The notes under the pieces were generated by a model. The model made no database searches and was not told the DNA's origin. It worked only from the letters and a program-made list of their open reading frames with translations. From Parus major (taxonomy: Eukaryota; Chordata; Aves; Passeriformes; Paridae), in NCBI RefSeq assembly GCF_001522545.3, contig NC_031770.1, positions 110,917,597 to 110,981,596 of the forward strand: a DNA stretch of 64,000 bases, read 5' to 3'. The first letter of the stretch is position 1; each line of letters begins with the position of its first letter. The translations under genes were made by a program, and so were the position numbers. This document shows positions 34,772 to 46,200 of the stretch, in pieces.

Positions 34772-35490
34772 GTGTGAGCAGTGTGTCATGGCCATTGGAA
34801 TCAGCGTCTGGGAGCTTTTTCCAGGGTTAATGTCACAGTTCAGGGATGTGTTTGTGTCCAGGCTNNNNNNNNNNNNNNNNNNNNNNNNNNNNNNNNNNNN
34901 NNNNNNNNNNNNNNNNNNNNNNNNNNNNNNNNNNNNNNNNNNNNNNNNNNNNNNNNNNNNNNNNNNNNNNNNNNNNNNNNNNNNNNNNNNNNNNNNNNNN
35001 NNNNNNNNNNNNNNNNNNNNNNNNNNNNNNNNNNNNNNNNNNNNNNNNNNNNNNNNNNNNNNNNNNNNNNNNNNNNNNNNNNNNNNNNNNNNNNNNNNNN
35101 NNNNNNNNNNNNNNNNNNNNNNNNNNNNNNNNNNNNNNNNNNNNNNNNNNNNNNNNNNNNNNNNNNNNNNNNNNNNNNNNNNNNNNNNNNNNNNNNNNNN
35201 NNNNNNNNNNNNNNNNNNNNNNNNNNNNNGGTGTGAACAGTGTGTCATGGCCATCAGAATTGCACTTGGGAGCCCTTTCCAGGGTTAATGTCACTGCTCA
35301 GGGATGTGTTTGTGTCCAGGCTCCATGTCCTGGGTGTCTAACAGTGATTTTGGGTGTGAGCAGTGTGTCATGGCCATCAGAATCAGTGTCTGGAATCACT
35401 TTCCAGGGTTAATGTCACCATGCAGGGATATGTTTGCATCCAGGCCTCAGGTCCTATAGCAGTGACTTTGTGTGCAGGCTGTGTGCTTTA
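34772..35490 (+). repeat. 123-bp minisatellite with a gap inside
   Basis: A unit beginning GTGTGAGCAGTGTGTCATGG occurs at 34772, 35231 (GTGTGAACAG variant) and 35354, with a degenerate partial unit from about 35470. Each unit contains CCAGGGTTAATGTCAC and CAGGGATGTGTTTGTGTCCA. The period between the two clean neighbours is 123 bp. The gap lies within the array, so the copy number is unknown; at least four units are present or implied. Confidence 0.9.
34865..35229. other. assembly gap (365 N)
   Basis: The run of N is flanked on both sides by copies of the same 123-bp unit. The distance between phase-matched starts (34772 to 35231, 459 bp) is not a whole number of units, so the stated gap length is probably inexact. 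Confidence 0.99.
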
Positions 35491-36184
35491 TCCCATACCT
35501 AACTCCATTTGTCACTGGGTGGGTACCTTGGACTGCTGTCAGTGCTATCTGAAGCTTTTATTTTGCTTTCCCCGCCTCTACAGCCGAGAATTCTCACACA
35601 CTCCAAATATCCTCATTACTCATAGTCCACATCCCACTGCTTGGCGTCACTTGGGAGAGCTGGACTTGCCGGGAGCCTGTGGGGGAAGGACAAGCCCTTT
35701 TCTACGTGCTTGCACCTAAATTATTTTTGATGGGACTTGAATTTCTGCGAGCAGGTGCCCCAGGACTGACAGCTGGCACCGTATCACAGCAGTGGCCGGG
35801 GAAAATGTGCTGCAGATGGCAGGGGCAGCTTTCCCTGTGAGGCATTGAGGGAGCAATAAGAAGAGCTGTCAAAGTGGTACCAAGCCTAAATGGTCCTTTT
35901 CCCCCAGAAGAAATTTCATACTGCCCTTGTATATGCGGATTGTCCTTCAGTTAAACCCAAATGCTTTTTCTTGCTTTGAAAAGAGTTCTTGCTTTAAAGC
36001 TGGACAGAATCCATCCTGTCAGAATATCCCTAGAAGTGGAATTTGGCAAAAGTCCTGTTTCTATTCTCTGGCTGATGGGTGGCTGTCAGACTGCATGAAT
36101 AAATTTGGTGTCTGGAGGAAGTAATGGTGTATATAATCCCAGTGCTTTAGGAGCAGCACTTGACACTCTCTCATTTCTTTATAG
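35491..36184. other. KIF13B intron 1, distal part and acceptor
   Basis: Unique DNA leading to the exon 2 acceptor. The last 20 bases before the exon are pyrimidine-rich and end TTTCTTTATAG. Confidence 0.7.
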
Positions 36185-36278
36185 AGCTTGATCTGCATAC
36201 AAAATGTGTGGTGGATGTGGATGCAAACAAGGTTATTCTTCACCCAGTAAACACCAACCTTTCAAAAGGAGATGCCAG
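36185..36278 (+). CDS. KIF13B: KIF13B coding exon 2
   Basis: This 94-bp exon continues the motor domain. With the last base of exon 1 it reads ELDLHTKCVVDVDANKVI, then LHPVNTNLSKGDA and the first two bases of an Arg codon. The match to mammalian KIF13B over this segment is close (as I recall, human has ETDLHTK... and ILNPVNT). The acceptor is TTTCTTTATAG|AG and the donor is CCAG|GTAAGA; both are good. The intron phase is 1 before and 2 after the exon. The sequence shows that intron 1 is 11,003 bp. No frameshift or stop is present. Confidence 0.95.
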
Positions 36279-39200
36279 GTAAGATTTTTGAATTGGGAAG
36301 GTCAGGCTGCATAAATTAAATATGAGTCTAACAACTCGGATATGTAGGCCTTGATAGAAGGCTTTTAGTTAAAAAATTATGTATATTCTTTCTGCACTGT
36401 AATTGCCATCATCCATAAAATAAGGCTGATTTTTACCAGGCTGTGAAGCTGCTTTGAAAACCTTGAGCATTTTCTTCCTGCTCTGTTAGTGGTTAATGAG
36501 TCCATGAACATTCTTTTTTTTTTTTTCTTGTGTGCTGCTATGGGACAGGAGAAATGCAAATCTGCAAAACAATTTGAGCAGAGCACAGTTTGTCATTTTG
36601 GAATTAAATTAATTTTCAAAGTTGTTTTCTTATAATGGGTCATGGTGTAAGAAGGTGAATGGGAACATTCTGATGGAGCTCTAGGAGTTTCTTGACAGTG
36701 AGGAATTCCATGCACCAAAAATCCATGAAGTGGCTGAGGGTAAGGGACCAGTTTGTGTTGGAATTGCCATTAATCTATTAAATTACTGTGAAGCTGAAGA
36801 GTCATGTAGTAAGTGACAGAGTTAAGCTTGTGACTGTTTAATTTATTGCTTGATGCAAGGGGAGGAAATGAGAAAATACATGCATGAAACAAAATAATGG
36901 TGCAGGAAAAGGCAAAATCTGTTGCTGGATGTCTGCAGTCAATCATCTGTTTTCTGGGGTGGGGGGAAAAGGAAGAGGTCTTAAGGGTAACAGAGGAAAA
37001 AATCAGTTAAACAGAAAAGCTTTGTTTAAATTCTCATGTGACACTGAGCTGTGTATCAGGGGCCAGTTTTCATTAACTGATCTCTGATAATTTCAGCTCT
37101 TCAAACCCAAGTGGTAGTAAATGGAGAAGTGAAGAGATCATCAGGTGCAATACCTACCTTCCATTGTCATTAGCTGAGAGAGATTTATTACAGATAGTGG
37201 GACTGGAGCTTTAATAAGCTGCTTAAAACCAAACAGGCTGTGTGTGTGGGGGGGTGTTTTTGTTTGTGTCAATATCCTTCTCCTCCAGAAACATGTGCAT
37301 TGTTCAGCTGCCAAAACCCTACATTGATTTGAGCCTCTAAAAATGGCAGGAAATTGAGATTCTCAGAAGCCAAGTCAGCCACAGCTGGATTAAAAACGTT
37401 ACTCGTAGTTTCTCTAAAACATGGCAATGAAATGCCTGGTTTATAGTCCCTAATATGTGTTTAAAAACATTCATGGGGCAGCCACACATCATGCAAATCG
37501 TGTCCCTTGGCAGGGGAGGGCTGGGTTGGCAGTGGCTTGAGGTCCCAGACAAGGTGGTGAGCTCAGTGTGAGAATCCAGTGCCAGAGTGAAGAATGCTTC
37601 ATTTGCATCCTCACAAATGGCCATTGCTAATCTAAGCAGGAAGCATAGGAAATTTATATGGGGTGATTTAATAGGAGAGGGGAAAGTGGAGGCCCATTAA
37701 CTGCACTGTGGGTTTGCCTGCACACGGTGAGACAACACATCTGAAAAACACAAGCTGGAGCGGGGAGGGTTTGGAACAGGGTCTTTTTGGAACAGGTTAC
37801 ACCCCTGAGAGGCTGCTGCTGAATTGTCTTGGCTTCTGCAGCTCCATCAAAGGAATCTTAAATATCAGCTCAAGGAAAAGGTTGCAGTTTTGTAGTTGCA
37901 GTTTTTCTAAGTCTGGGGCTTAATTTATGCTCAGGTTCTGCTTCCATTTCCAAATTCACCATCAACTACTTTGCCTTCTGTTGCAAAATCAATTCCTTTG
38001 GATTTCAGAGTTTTCTGGTGTCTCAAGTGAGCTGAAGGAATTCTGGTAAACCTTTTAACTAAACAAGGAAAAGAGAAATAATTGATATTGTAAATACACA
38101 GTTCAGGTGCTTGCAGAGCAGACCAAGGTTTGAAAACCTCCAGTGATTTGCTGCTTTTATCATTGAGATGCCAGGGCCAATTTAGGAACTGGGAAAAGAA
38201 TTTTAGAAACAGAGCTCTGTGCTGTCACATCCCCACTTGTCATGAGTCAGCCTTGCTCTGGCAGGGAGTGACATTTGGAAAAACAACCCATGACTTTTGG
38301 ATTTAAGCATTTTTTTTCCCCCACTTCCATCCTCTCTGGGAGAAACCAAGCCTGGGAGATGGGGAGAAGCAAATAAATCCCCCAATTTGAGGTGTGTGGG
38401 ACCTGACTGTTGCATAGGGCAAATTGTTTCTGTGTAATTGCCACTGAAACGTTCTCAAGTCTTCAGATTTCTTTCTTCACAAGAAAAGCGTCTATAGCTG
38501 TTTCAAATTTGGCATTAAAAATTAAGGAATGTTTTGAAAATCCAGTGATAACTCATGGACCTCACTTTTTCTTGTGTCTACAAACTGAATATATTATTTA
38601 TACACTTCTCTAGAGACTTGAGGATTAATAAGTACATGTAAAACACTGGCTCGTAAAAGAAGTCTCATTTCATATGGCTGAAAAAAATCTGGTATTCTCC
38701 TGTTATTCCTTAACCAAGAAATGACCTCTCCTGAGCTGGAGAGAGGCAGCAGTTATTTTATTGAGCAATACTTAATGTTGTTGTGCAGGTTTCAGTAACC
38801 TGATCACGTACAAAAGATCAATTTTAAAATCCATGGGATGACCTTCAGGCTGGGCAGGCTTTGCTGTTAACCTTGGGCTTTTGGGGGGTGGCTTTGATTG
38901 GGTGGTGGTTTCTCATGTTAAAATTAAAATTACAGAGTGTGGAAATAGTCACCCTTTTCTTTAGCTGCCTTCACAAAATTAATTGTGACAGATCTTCGAG
39001 TTCTGTCACAAATTTCCCCAAATGACCTCTGTAAATCAAAACCTCCCCTCAAGGATGTGAGAAGCTCCAGGGATTCTCTGTGGATGGATAATATCATTAG
39101 CATGACTTGTCCCCTCTTTTGTTTGCCTTCCTGAGCTGTCTGCTCCCTCTGCTCTCCCCCTTGCAAAGGTCAAGGCTGAAGTTCCTTTATCAACTCAGGA

Positions 39201-39940
39201 TTTACTCTGTGCTGCAAAGATTACTCACAACATTCTCACTCGGTGGCTGGGGCTTGGAAGAGGGTGTGAACTCGTAGTGATTGAAGTGGGTACAGAAGTC
39301 CTGAGCAACAATTGGAATGTTTATGGGAATTAATTTTTTGGAAAATCTCCAAATTGACTCTAATTACTCCAGGTTCCTTTGTAGCCTTTTTATTTTTCTT
39401 TTTTTTTCTTTATTTTTTTTTAACTATCAATTTGCTTATGTGCTAATTTGGCATTTCCCATACAAGACCTGTTAAAAAAGATTGAATTTATTTTATTTTT
39501 TTTTTGACAGATCAGACAAAGGAGGTCTATTCTGTCTTGCAGACATAACTGTAATTGATGTGTAACTGATATGAGCTCAGAGATCAGTGGTGTATCAGTC
39601 TGGCACAGCCCCGTGAATCAGCCATGGTATTTGTAAAGCAAAGCATTCATTAAATCTGCCCAGCAAACCACCTCTGAGCCTTTTTATTAAGAAAAAAATG
39701 CTTAAAAATGAAACAAGTGCTGACTTCACTGTACTTTTGTTGCAGTCTGTGGTTTCTAGCTGCTTTCCCTCTTGTTTTGCAGAACAGAGAGATTCCAAAG
39801 ACTGGCACAGGGTAAAAAAAAACTCTTCCAAGGAATGAGTGCAGCTAACTGGAGCTGACAAGTGTGTTAAACCAGGCTGGGTTTTTCCTCTTCAGCTATT
39901 GCAATGTCTTTATAATTAGTGCTTTGTAGTAGATAATTCA
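36279..39940. other. KIF13B intron 2, first part
   Basis: Unique AT-rich DNA with a T-rich tract at 39388-39422 and a shorter one at 39497-39506. No exon 3 was seen. Confidence 0.6.
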
Positions 39941-39943
39941 GTA

Positions 39944-40294
39944 ATTGAGGATCTTTATAAAGATTTGCTTTTAAGTTATCTGTTTCTGGATTTAAACCAC
40001 AAATACAGGTTTTTTTGCTCATCAAGTCGTGGTGCTTAAACTCAATTTGGTTGTTTTTAAAGAGCTCTGGAAATTGAGAAGGGGTCTGTTGTTCTCTTAG
40101 GCTTGAGGATTTTTGTAGCCTTGCAGCAGCTGAGCTCAGTGATTTCTGCTTTGATGAGGAACTGGGTGAAGCCCAAGTATATTTTACATAGGAAAGAATA
40201 TTTTTAGAAGACTCTTCTGCCATTCCAATTCCCGTTTTTTTTCTGAGATGTATGACAGTCCTGAAGAATGTTGTGAGGAGATGGGGCTTGGAGC
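39944..40294 (+). repeat. inverted duplication, left arm
   Basis: This 351-bp segment is matched by the reverse complement of 41164-41535 with only scattered substitutions, one 19-bp and one 2-bp length difference. Its right end includes the first bases of a CR1 tail (ATGGGGCTTGGAGC) that continues beyond the arm on this side only. The left arm therefore appears to be the source copy. On the minus strand it is open for translation through its length. Confidence 0.93.
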
Positions 40295-40376
40295 TAGGAT
40301 GGTGGAAAATGTCCCTGACCATGGCAGGGGGTTGGAATGGGATGAGCTTTAAGCTTCCAACCCAAACTGTGATTCA
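40279..40376 (+). repeat. CR1 LINE 3' tail
   Basis: A short 5'-truncated sense CR1: ATGGGGCTTGGAGC, ATGTCCCTGACCATGGCAGG, TTGGAATGGGATGAGCTTTA and CCAACCCAAACTGTGATTC. Its first 15 or so bases lie inside the left arm of the inverted duplication. Confidence 0.85.
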
Positions 40377-41163
40377 AGTGGGTAATAAATTGGTGATTTC
40401 AGGTGGATGATGGACTTCAGGCAGCGACTGGGTTAAAATGAACAGCCCAGTGTGTTAAAACTTCCCGGAATTTGTCTTTGGACTGAAGTTTCCTTCTTCT
40501 TACAAAGCTGAAGAAGCTTTTATAATCCTTTTGAAGAAATTAAGATTAGGGGCAATTCAGACAGAGTCCTGGCAAAGATTTAGATACCAAGAAAATGCTA
40601 CCAGAAAACAAGAATTAGGGTCTCAAGGACTAAGCAACATTAATTCACTTTTTTTGTAGGGTTAAGTGCAAAGTGGATGAATGGTAACAAACACACGTGA
40701 CTTCAAATTTAAAAACAAACAGATTGGTTGCTAAAAACTGGAATGGGGTGTTCTTGCAAGCCCACACAAGCTCCCTGTGCTCTCTGTGAGCCAGGAATCC
40801 CGTGCTGCAGAGGCAGGATAAGCTCCTGCTTGGCACTGCCCGAGCAGTTACACAATGTTGGGTCTGCCCAGAGCAAGGTGAAGCCGCTTTCACCTGCCTG
40901 GGGTGTGTGGGTGACTCCTTAGCGTGACTCCAGAACTCCCCTTAAAGCTGATAAAAGCTGGAAATAAGTCATGACTTAGCAGCTCTTGTGTGTGAGACCT
41001 CGAGCTCCCTCAGTCATAATGGGAAATGGGGATTTTAGCGTGGAAATGCCCGAGTGGTGAGGTGGCAAAACTGAGCGTAATTCGATTTCATGTAAAAAAT
41101 TATAGATAAGGGAGTGTGTTGATTGGGGTGAAATAAATATATAATATATAAATAAATAAATGG
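40377..41163. other. spacer between the inverted arms
   Basis: Unique intronic DNA ending in an AT-rich run of AAATA units (41131-41160) that abuts the right arm. No gene is seen. Confidence 0.6.
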
Positions 41164-41535
41164 GCTCCAAGCCCCATCTCCTCACAACATGTTCTTCAGG
41201 ACTGTCATACATCTCAGAAAGAAAACGGGAATTGGAATGGCAGAAGAGTCTTCTTAAAATATTCTTTCCTATGTAAAATATACTTGGGCTTCACCCAGTT
41301 CCTCATCAAAGCAGAAATCACTGAGCTCAGCTGCTGCAAGGCTACAAAAATCCTCAAGCCTAAGAGAACAACAGACCCCTTCTCAATTTCCAGAGCTCTT
41401 TAAAAACAACCAAATTGAGTTTAAGCACCACGACTTGACGAGCAAAAAAATCTGTATTTGTGGGTATAGTAAAGTAAACTGGTTTAAATCCAGAAACAGA
41501 TAACTTAAAATCAAATCTTTATAAAGATTCTCAAT
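41164..41535 (-). repeat. inverted duplication, right arm
   Basis: This is the reverse-complement copy of 39944-40294 (372 bp). It carries 19 extra bases near 41462-41480 and 2 extra near 41190. At its left end it keeps only a CR1 stub (GCTCCAAGCCCCAT) and then breaks into AT-rich simple sequence (41125-41160). So the copy was made after the CR1 had inserted in the left arm. Confidence 0.93.
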
Positions 41536-43080
41536 GTACATTGAGTGGAAATACAATGATGAATTAAAAAATACCTTTGCGATGTGACAAAGCATATATA
41601 CCATAGGAAAAAAAATACTATATATATATATACTGAAATATATATATTTCAGTGAGCTATACAAGGAATATATGTGGAATGATAAGCAAAAATTCCAGTT
41701 AAAGAGGGGTTTGTCAAAAGTTGAGCACATCATGGTCCAGTCTACCTGTGCTCTGTATGTTACAATTTTTTGCACACAAACATCCATTTGCCTCACAGAG
41801 TCAAGATGCATAGAGGGGAAATGCTGACAGGATTATATAGATGTTCTTAAATATGTAAACATCTATGAACTGGAAAAGTTGACTGGTAGGAGTAACCAGG
41901 AAAAATTGACTTTTAAAAAATAACTCACGGCAGCAGGAGCGTGTTGGGGTGCAGACTTCATTTCCACCCTAGGAAAGGACATGCAGAATCAGAAGAGGAC
42001 ATACTGGATCAGAAAAGGAGATAAATGTAGGAAGGCATTGCTATTTATGGAATAAATAATAATAAATAATCTGCAGAACTCCACACTCCCAAGAAAACAG
42101 GCAATTACTGGTAGAGTCATGGAGAAATGCCCACATTTTCTTGAAAATCACCCAGCATCTTGCCTGATGTTAGGGAAGAACCACTTGGAGAGCTGTCTCA
42201 TCTCAGGCATCTGTGTCCCCAGCTGTTCCTGCACTTGGCTGGGGAGTCTCAGCTGTTGGGCACCACCAGAAATGGAATATTGGGCTCACTGAACCATTTG
42301 CATGCTGTGGTACAGTTGCTATTTGACAGCAAAGCAATTTAAAGGGAGAAATATTATTGTCTTTAAAGATGGGTGAAAGCTAATTGCTGTGCCTTTGCTT
42401 CTCCACATCTTTCCTGGCATTGTATTAATTCTGCATAAACCCCTCGGGGTGGGGAAAATTCAGATTAGGACGTGTGGGAGGGACACACAGCAAGCAGGAA
42501 TGGCTCCCTTGGCTGAGGTGTCACACTGAACCATAAAATTCTGAGAAGGAAAATTTCTGGGTTAGATGTTAGCCCAGTGTTGTCATCCAGGGAACAGATT
42601 TGTGCCATGTTTTCATGTGCAGCAGTGTTCCAGGAAGCTGGAGGGGGCAGGGAGCGTGTGTGGATTCCTGAGGCCGAGAGCTGACATCCAAAAGAAAGGG
42701 AAGTCTGCCTCTCTTGACATCTAAACTGGTGGTTTTTGGGCAAAGAACAGCTCACAGGAAGTTCATGTTTGCAAAAACAGCGCCGTGAGATTTTCCTGCG
42801 CTGCCAGCTTGGCCTCCGTTGCATCCCTGTTCAACTCTTACTTCAAGCATGAGCTTGTTCTGTAAAATTACAGTTGTTTCTGCTGGACTTTATTGGTTAC
42901 TGAACTGCCTGAAGAAGCTGGAAGAGAAGGGACAAATAAGGCTAATTTAAAATTGACAGAATAATTTAAGTGAGTGAATGAAATTGTGGTGGAAACATTG
43001 CTTTTTTCCAATCTACCATCAAAGCTTATTTTGTAGGAAGTGGTATTAAACCTATAATTTGGAGGTGAACTTGTGCTGGG
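41536..43080. other. KIF13B intron 2, no gene seen
   Basis: AT-rich DNA next to the right arm includes a TA-repeat and a perfect 22-bp palindrome (41632-41653), and AATAATAAATAAT near 42052-42070. The remainder is unique. Confidence 0.5.
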
Positions 43081-43087
43081 GGAAGGT

Positions 43088-43266
43088 TTAGGTGGGTATT
43101 AAGAACAATTTCTTTGCTGGGAGATTTCAGGCATTGGAAGGGGCTGCTCAGGGAGGTGCTGGAGGGATCCTGGAAGGGATTTGTGTGGATGTGGCACTTG
43201 GGGACATGGGGCAGTGCTGGGAGAATGGACTCAATGGTCTCAGAGGACTTCTCATAATTCCATGTG
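43088..43266 (+). repeat. CR1 LINE 3' fragment
   Basis: Sense CR1: AACAATTTCTTTGCTGGGAG, CAGGCATTGGAAGGGGCTGC, GTGGATGTGGCACTTGGGGA and GGACTCAATGGTCTCAGAGG. It ends near TCTCATAATTCCATG and is the subfamily with the 'gatgtggcacttgggg' block. Confidence 0.85.
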
Positions 43267-46200
43267 CACTAAGGCTTGACTGCATCCAGCTCCCAGTCAT
43301 CTGTTTCTCTCAAAATTATCTTCTGATGTAAAAATTATATGACTAATGATATGATCAGGCTAACTTCTGATGAGTTTCTGCAGTACCTAGAAATCATTTT
43401 GTTAAAAGAGTCCTGGGGGGACATCAGGACTGGCACACAGGGCTCTGCCGCTGCACCTCCCAAGGCTTTGGCTGCACAAGGGAGAAATTAATTTGCACAA
43501 GGAGGTGAAGGCTCACCTTTTAAAATCCTTATCTCATGTAAAATTGAGAAGTGGGAGTTCTGCCAGGAGAAAAAGGGGGTTGCTGCACTTCCAAGCTGTG
43601 CTTTTGAGGAAGTGTTTGCTCCAACTCACGTGCCTTGACTGAAGTAAAAGTGAAAATCCAAGACTCAAGCCCTCCACTGATTTTTGTGGTGGATAAAAAG
43701 TAAACAGAAGTTTTGAACTGTGCTTGTGTGTGTCAATGTGATTAAAACAGACCTGTAAGGTATTTTGTATTGCTTAACTAAATAAATGGTGAGACTTGTG
43801 TTAATGATTTCTTTTATAGCCGATTCCCTTCCCACCAGCTGGGTCACACCTATTTACATCTACTTTTTCTTATGGCAAACATAGTGATAGCTAATTAGGA
43901 TTATCTGTTATTTAAAAGCATTGTGCCCATGTGAGAAGTGAAAATTGCTTTAATATGAGCTGTATCCTCCTGAAGTGAGAATTGGGTGGCCATGTCACTA
44001 CTGGAATCATCCTTGGCCCCCTTATATTCCTTGGATGAACATCAAAGAGGCTTTTTCTGGCCTTGCTACTCATTTGACCAAGTTGGTAATAACCTGCTGC
44101 GTTTGAGGGAAAGATCAAATAGATGAAAACATTAATTTGTTTCACGTGATGTGATCTGAAGTACAACCCTCAACTTGTGCTTTATTGATTCTTAATCTCT
44201 GGTGCTTTTTCTCCTTAAAAAAACCCAAAACATTTGTAAAGTGCCTTGAAGCCTTAATTCTTCACTAAATTGAAGGGTTTTGCTGTGCAATCTAGCTGCA
44301 GCTTCTGAAGTACTCATGGGATTATTGACCTGCTTGCAGATGGCATTTGGAGGGGGGTGGTGATAATTGCTCAGCATCCAGTCCTTTGGGAAAACTCCTC
44401 TGCAGCTGGCAAAGGCTCTTGGCTGGGATTTCTCCAAGGAGTTGATTTCTGCTGCAAACAGAAAGTTACCTGTAATCCCTTCCCACAGTGGTACCCTGCA
44501 GTAGGGACCACTTCCCAGAGCGAGCTGGGTTCTTTTCCCGAAAAAACCTCAACACAACCACAAACCAAAACCAAAACCCCTCTTGGTGCCATGCTGAAGC
44601 TATTAGAATGAATGTGTTTAATATTTGAGTGGAATGTAGCTTTTATTGAACCATTTATGGCAATTTTGAGGGAAATGTCTCAACAGTTTTGATTTTCAAG
44701 CCCACCTGTGTTCTGAAGCTTCCAGTAACAGGTTGTTGATGCTTCAAAGAGACTGTGAAGTTTTAATTGTTTTCTTGGCTTGTTAAATCTACAAAACAGA
44801 CAAATTCTTTTGTTTTAAGCAGTCTTTCTTTCTCTCTCTCCATATATATATATGCATATGCATGTGTGTATATATATCTGTGTATATATTTATATATATC
44901 TGTGTATATATTTATATATGTGTATATATATATAACTCTTCTTATGCTCAACCAATTATTTTTTTAAAAAATGTTTGAGTTTAAACTCCAAAATCTTGAT
45001 CTCAGATTTATATAATGAGATCAGAAAGAGTTGCAAGAAAAGGATATTTCCCACTCTCCAACACGACTGACTGACTAGTAATAACCAGGATAATTTTGTG
45101 TACAGCTCTCACCCTCTCTGTTGCAGTCATTTTGATTGTGTAGATGTGTCCCCCAGGCTAATTTGAAATAAGATGATGGGAATGGTCAGGGTTGAGCTGC
45201 TTTGGCAGGACAGGGTTTGATGCTGTCCTAAGGAGGTGGATGATGCCTCATCATATTATCAGTGATTGTATGGTCAACTGGAAGGCACAGGCAGATAATG
45301 CTGCATATAGTCTTCTAATTTCCTTGTTTTGGAAAATGGAATAGGAAAACTGTCAGGGTTTGTTTTCTAAATTATATAGAGGCTTAGTAAGAAAAGTAAG
45401 GAAAGGAGAAACCTCTTAGTGTCTTACAGACATTGGCCTGAGGAAATTTGAACCAGTGTTTAGAGTTGCTTAAGTGCATCAGTTTGAGGTAATTTGTCCT
45501 TTTTTGTTGTGATGGTGTTAATTTTAGGATGGCAGTGTTGCTCTTGATGCTACCTATGGGGTTTAATCTGATTTTGTCACCAGCTCTGTAAAGTCTGAAA
45601 TAAAGGTATGGAATGCAGTGGAACTTGTTTCTCCGTGTGTTTGTTACAGTAAAATGAGAAAATAGGAATTGCTGTAGCACCTCAAGATTTGCCTGAAGAC
45701 TTGATGTTCTTCTACCTATTTGAATTTCAGGAGATGAGGAGAAACACATCAGGCTTGTTTGTTCTCCTCCTCCTGTGAGGAGAAATCAGCAATCAGAAAA
45801 TCTTGTAGGTATTTCTGCTTTCTGTTTTCCATGAGCTCTGCCTGCAGGAATGCAGCATCTGCTGCTCTTGCATGGGCAGCACCCTTCCCTCTGCTGGGAA
45901 TGCTTTTCCTTCCTGGAAAGAAGCTCTGGAAGTCTGGCTGTTTCTGGCCTCCTCCTAAAAGGAGCACTAAATTTTGTGTTGTTGCCACTTTGGAAGTACC
46001 AAACCATCTTCCTTTGGTTGTAATTTGCATTAAAATAAGTTGTGTCTTTATCCACTTCTTTTGTGTGGAGCAGGACAGATTCTGGGGCTATAAATCTGGC
46101 TGTGGGATGAGTGTTGCATTCACTACTCTGGGAGTATGTGAAATAAAATGACATTTTAATTAGTGATCGAAAGTTCATGGCAGCCTTGATAAGCATTAGG

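Noticed and set aside
34695..35412. Open frames across 34865-35229 with repeated VMAI and VCVQA motifs
   Set aside because: They are translations of the 123-bp minisatellite and of N; no protein domain.
45759..46196. Facing open frames of 130 and 136 codons
   Set aside because: They overlap on opposite strands, have no recognisable domain, and lie in intron 2 without splice support.
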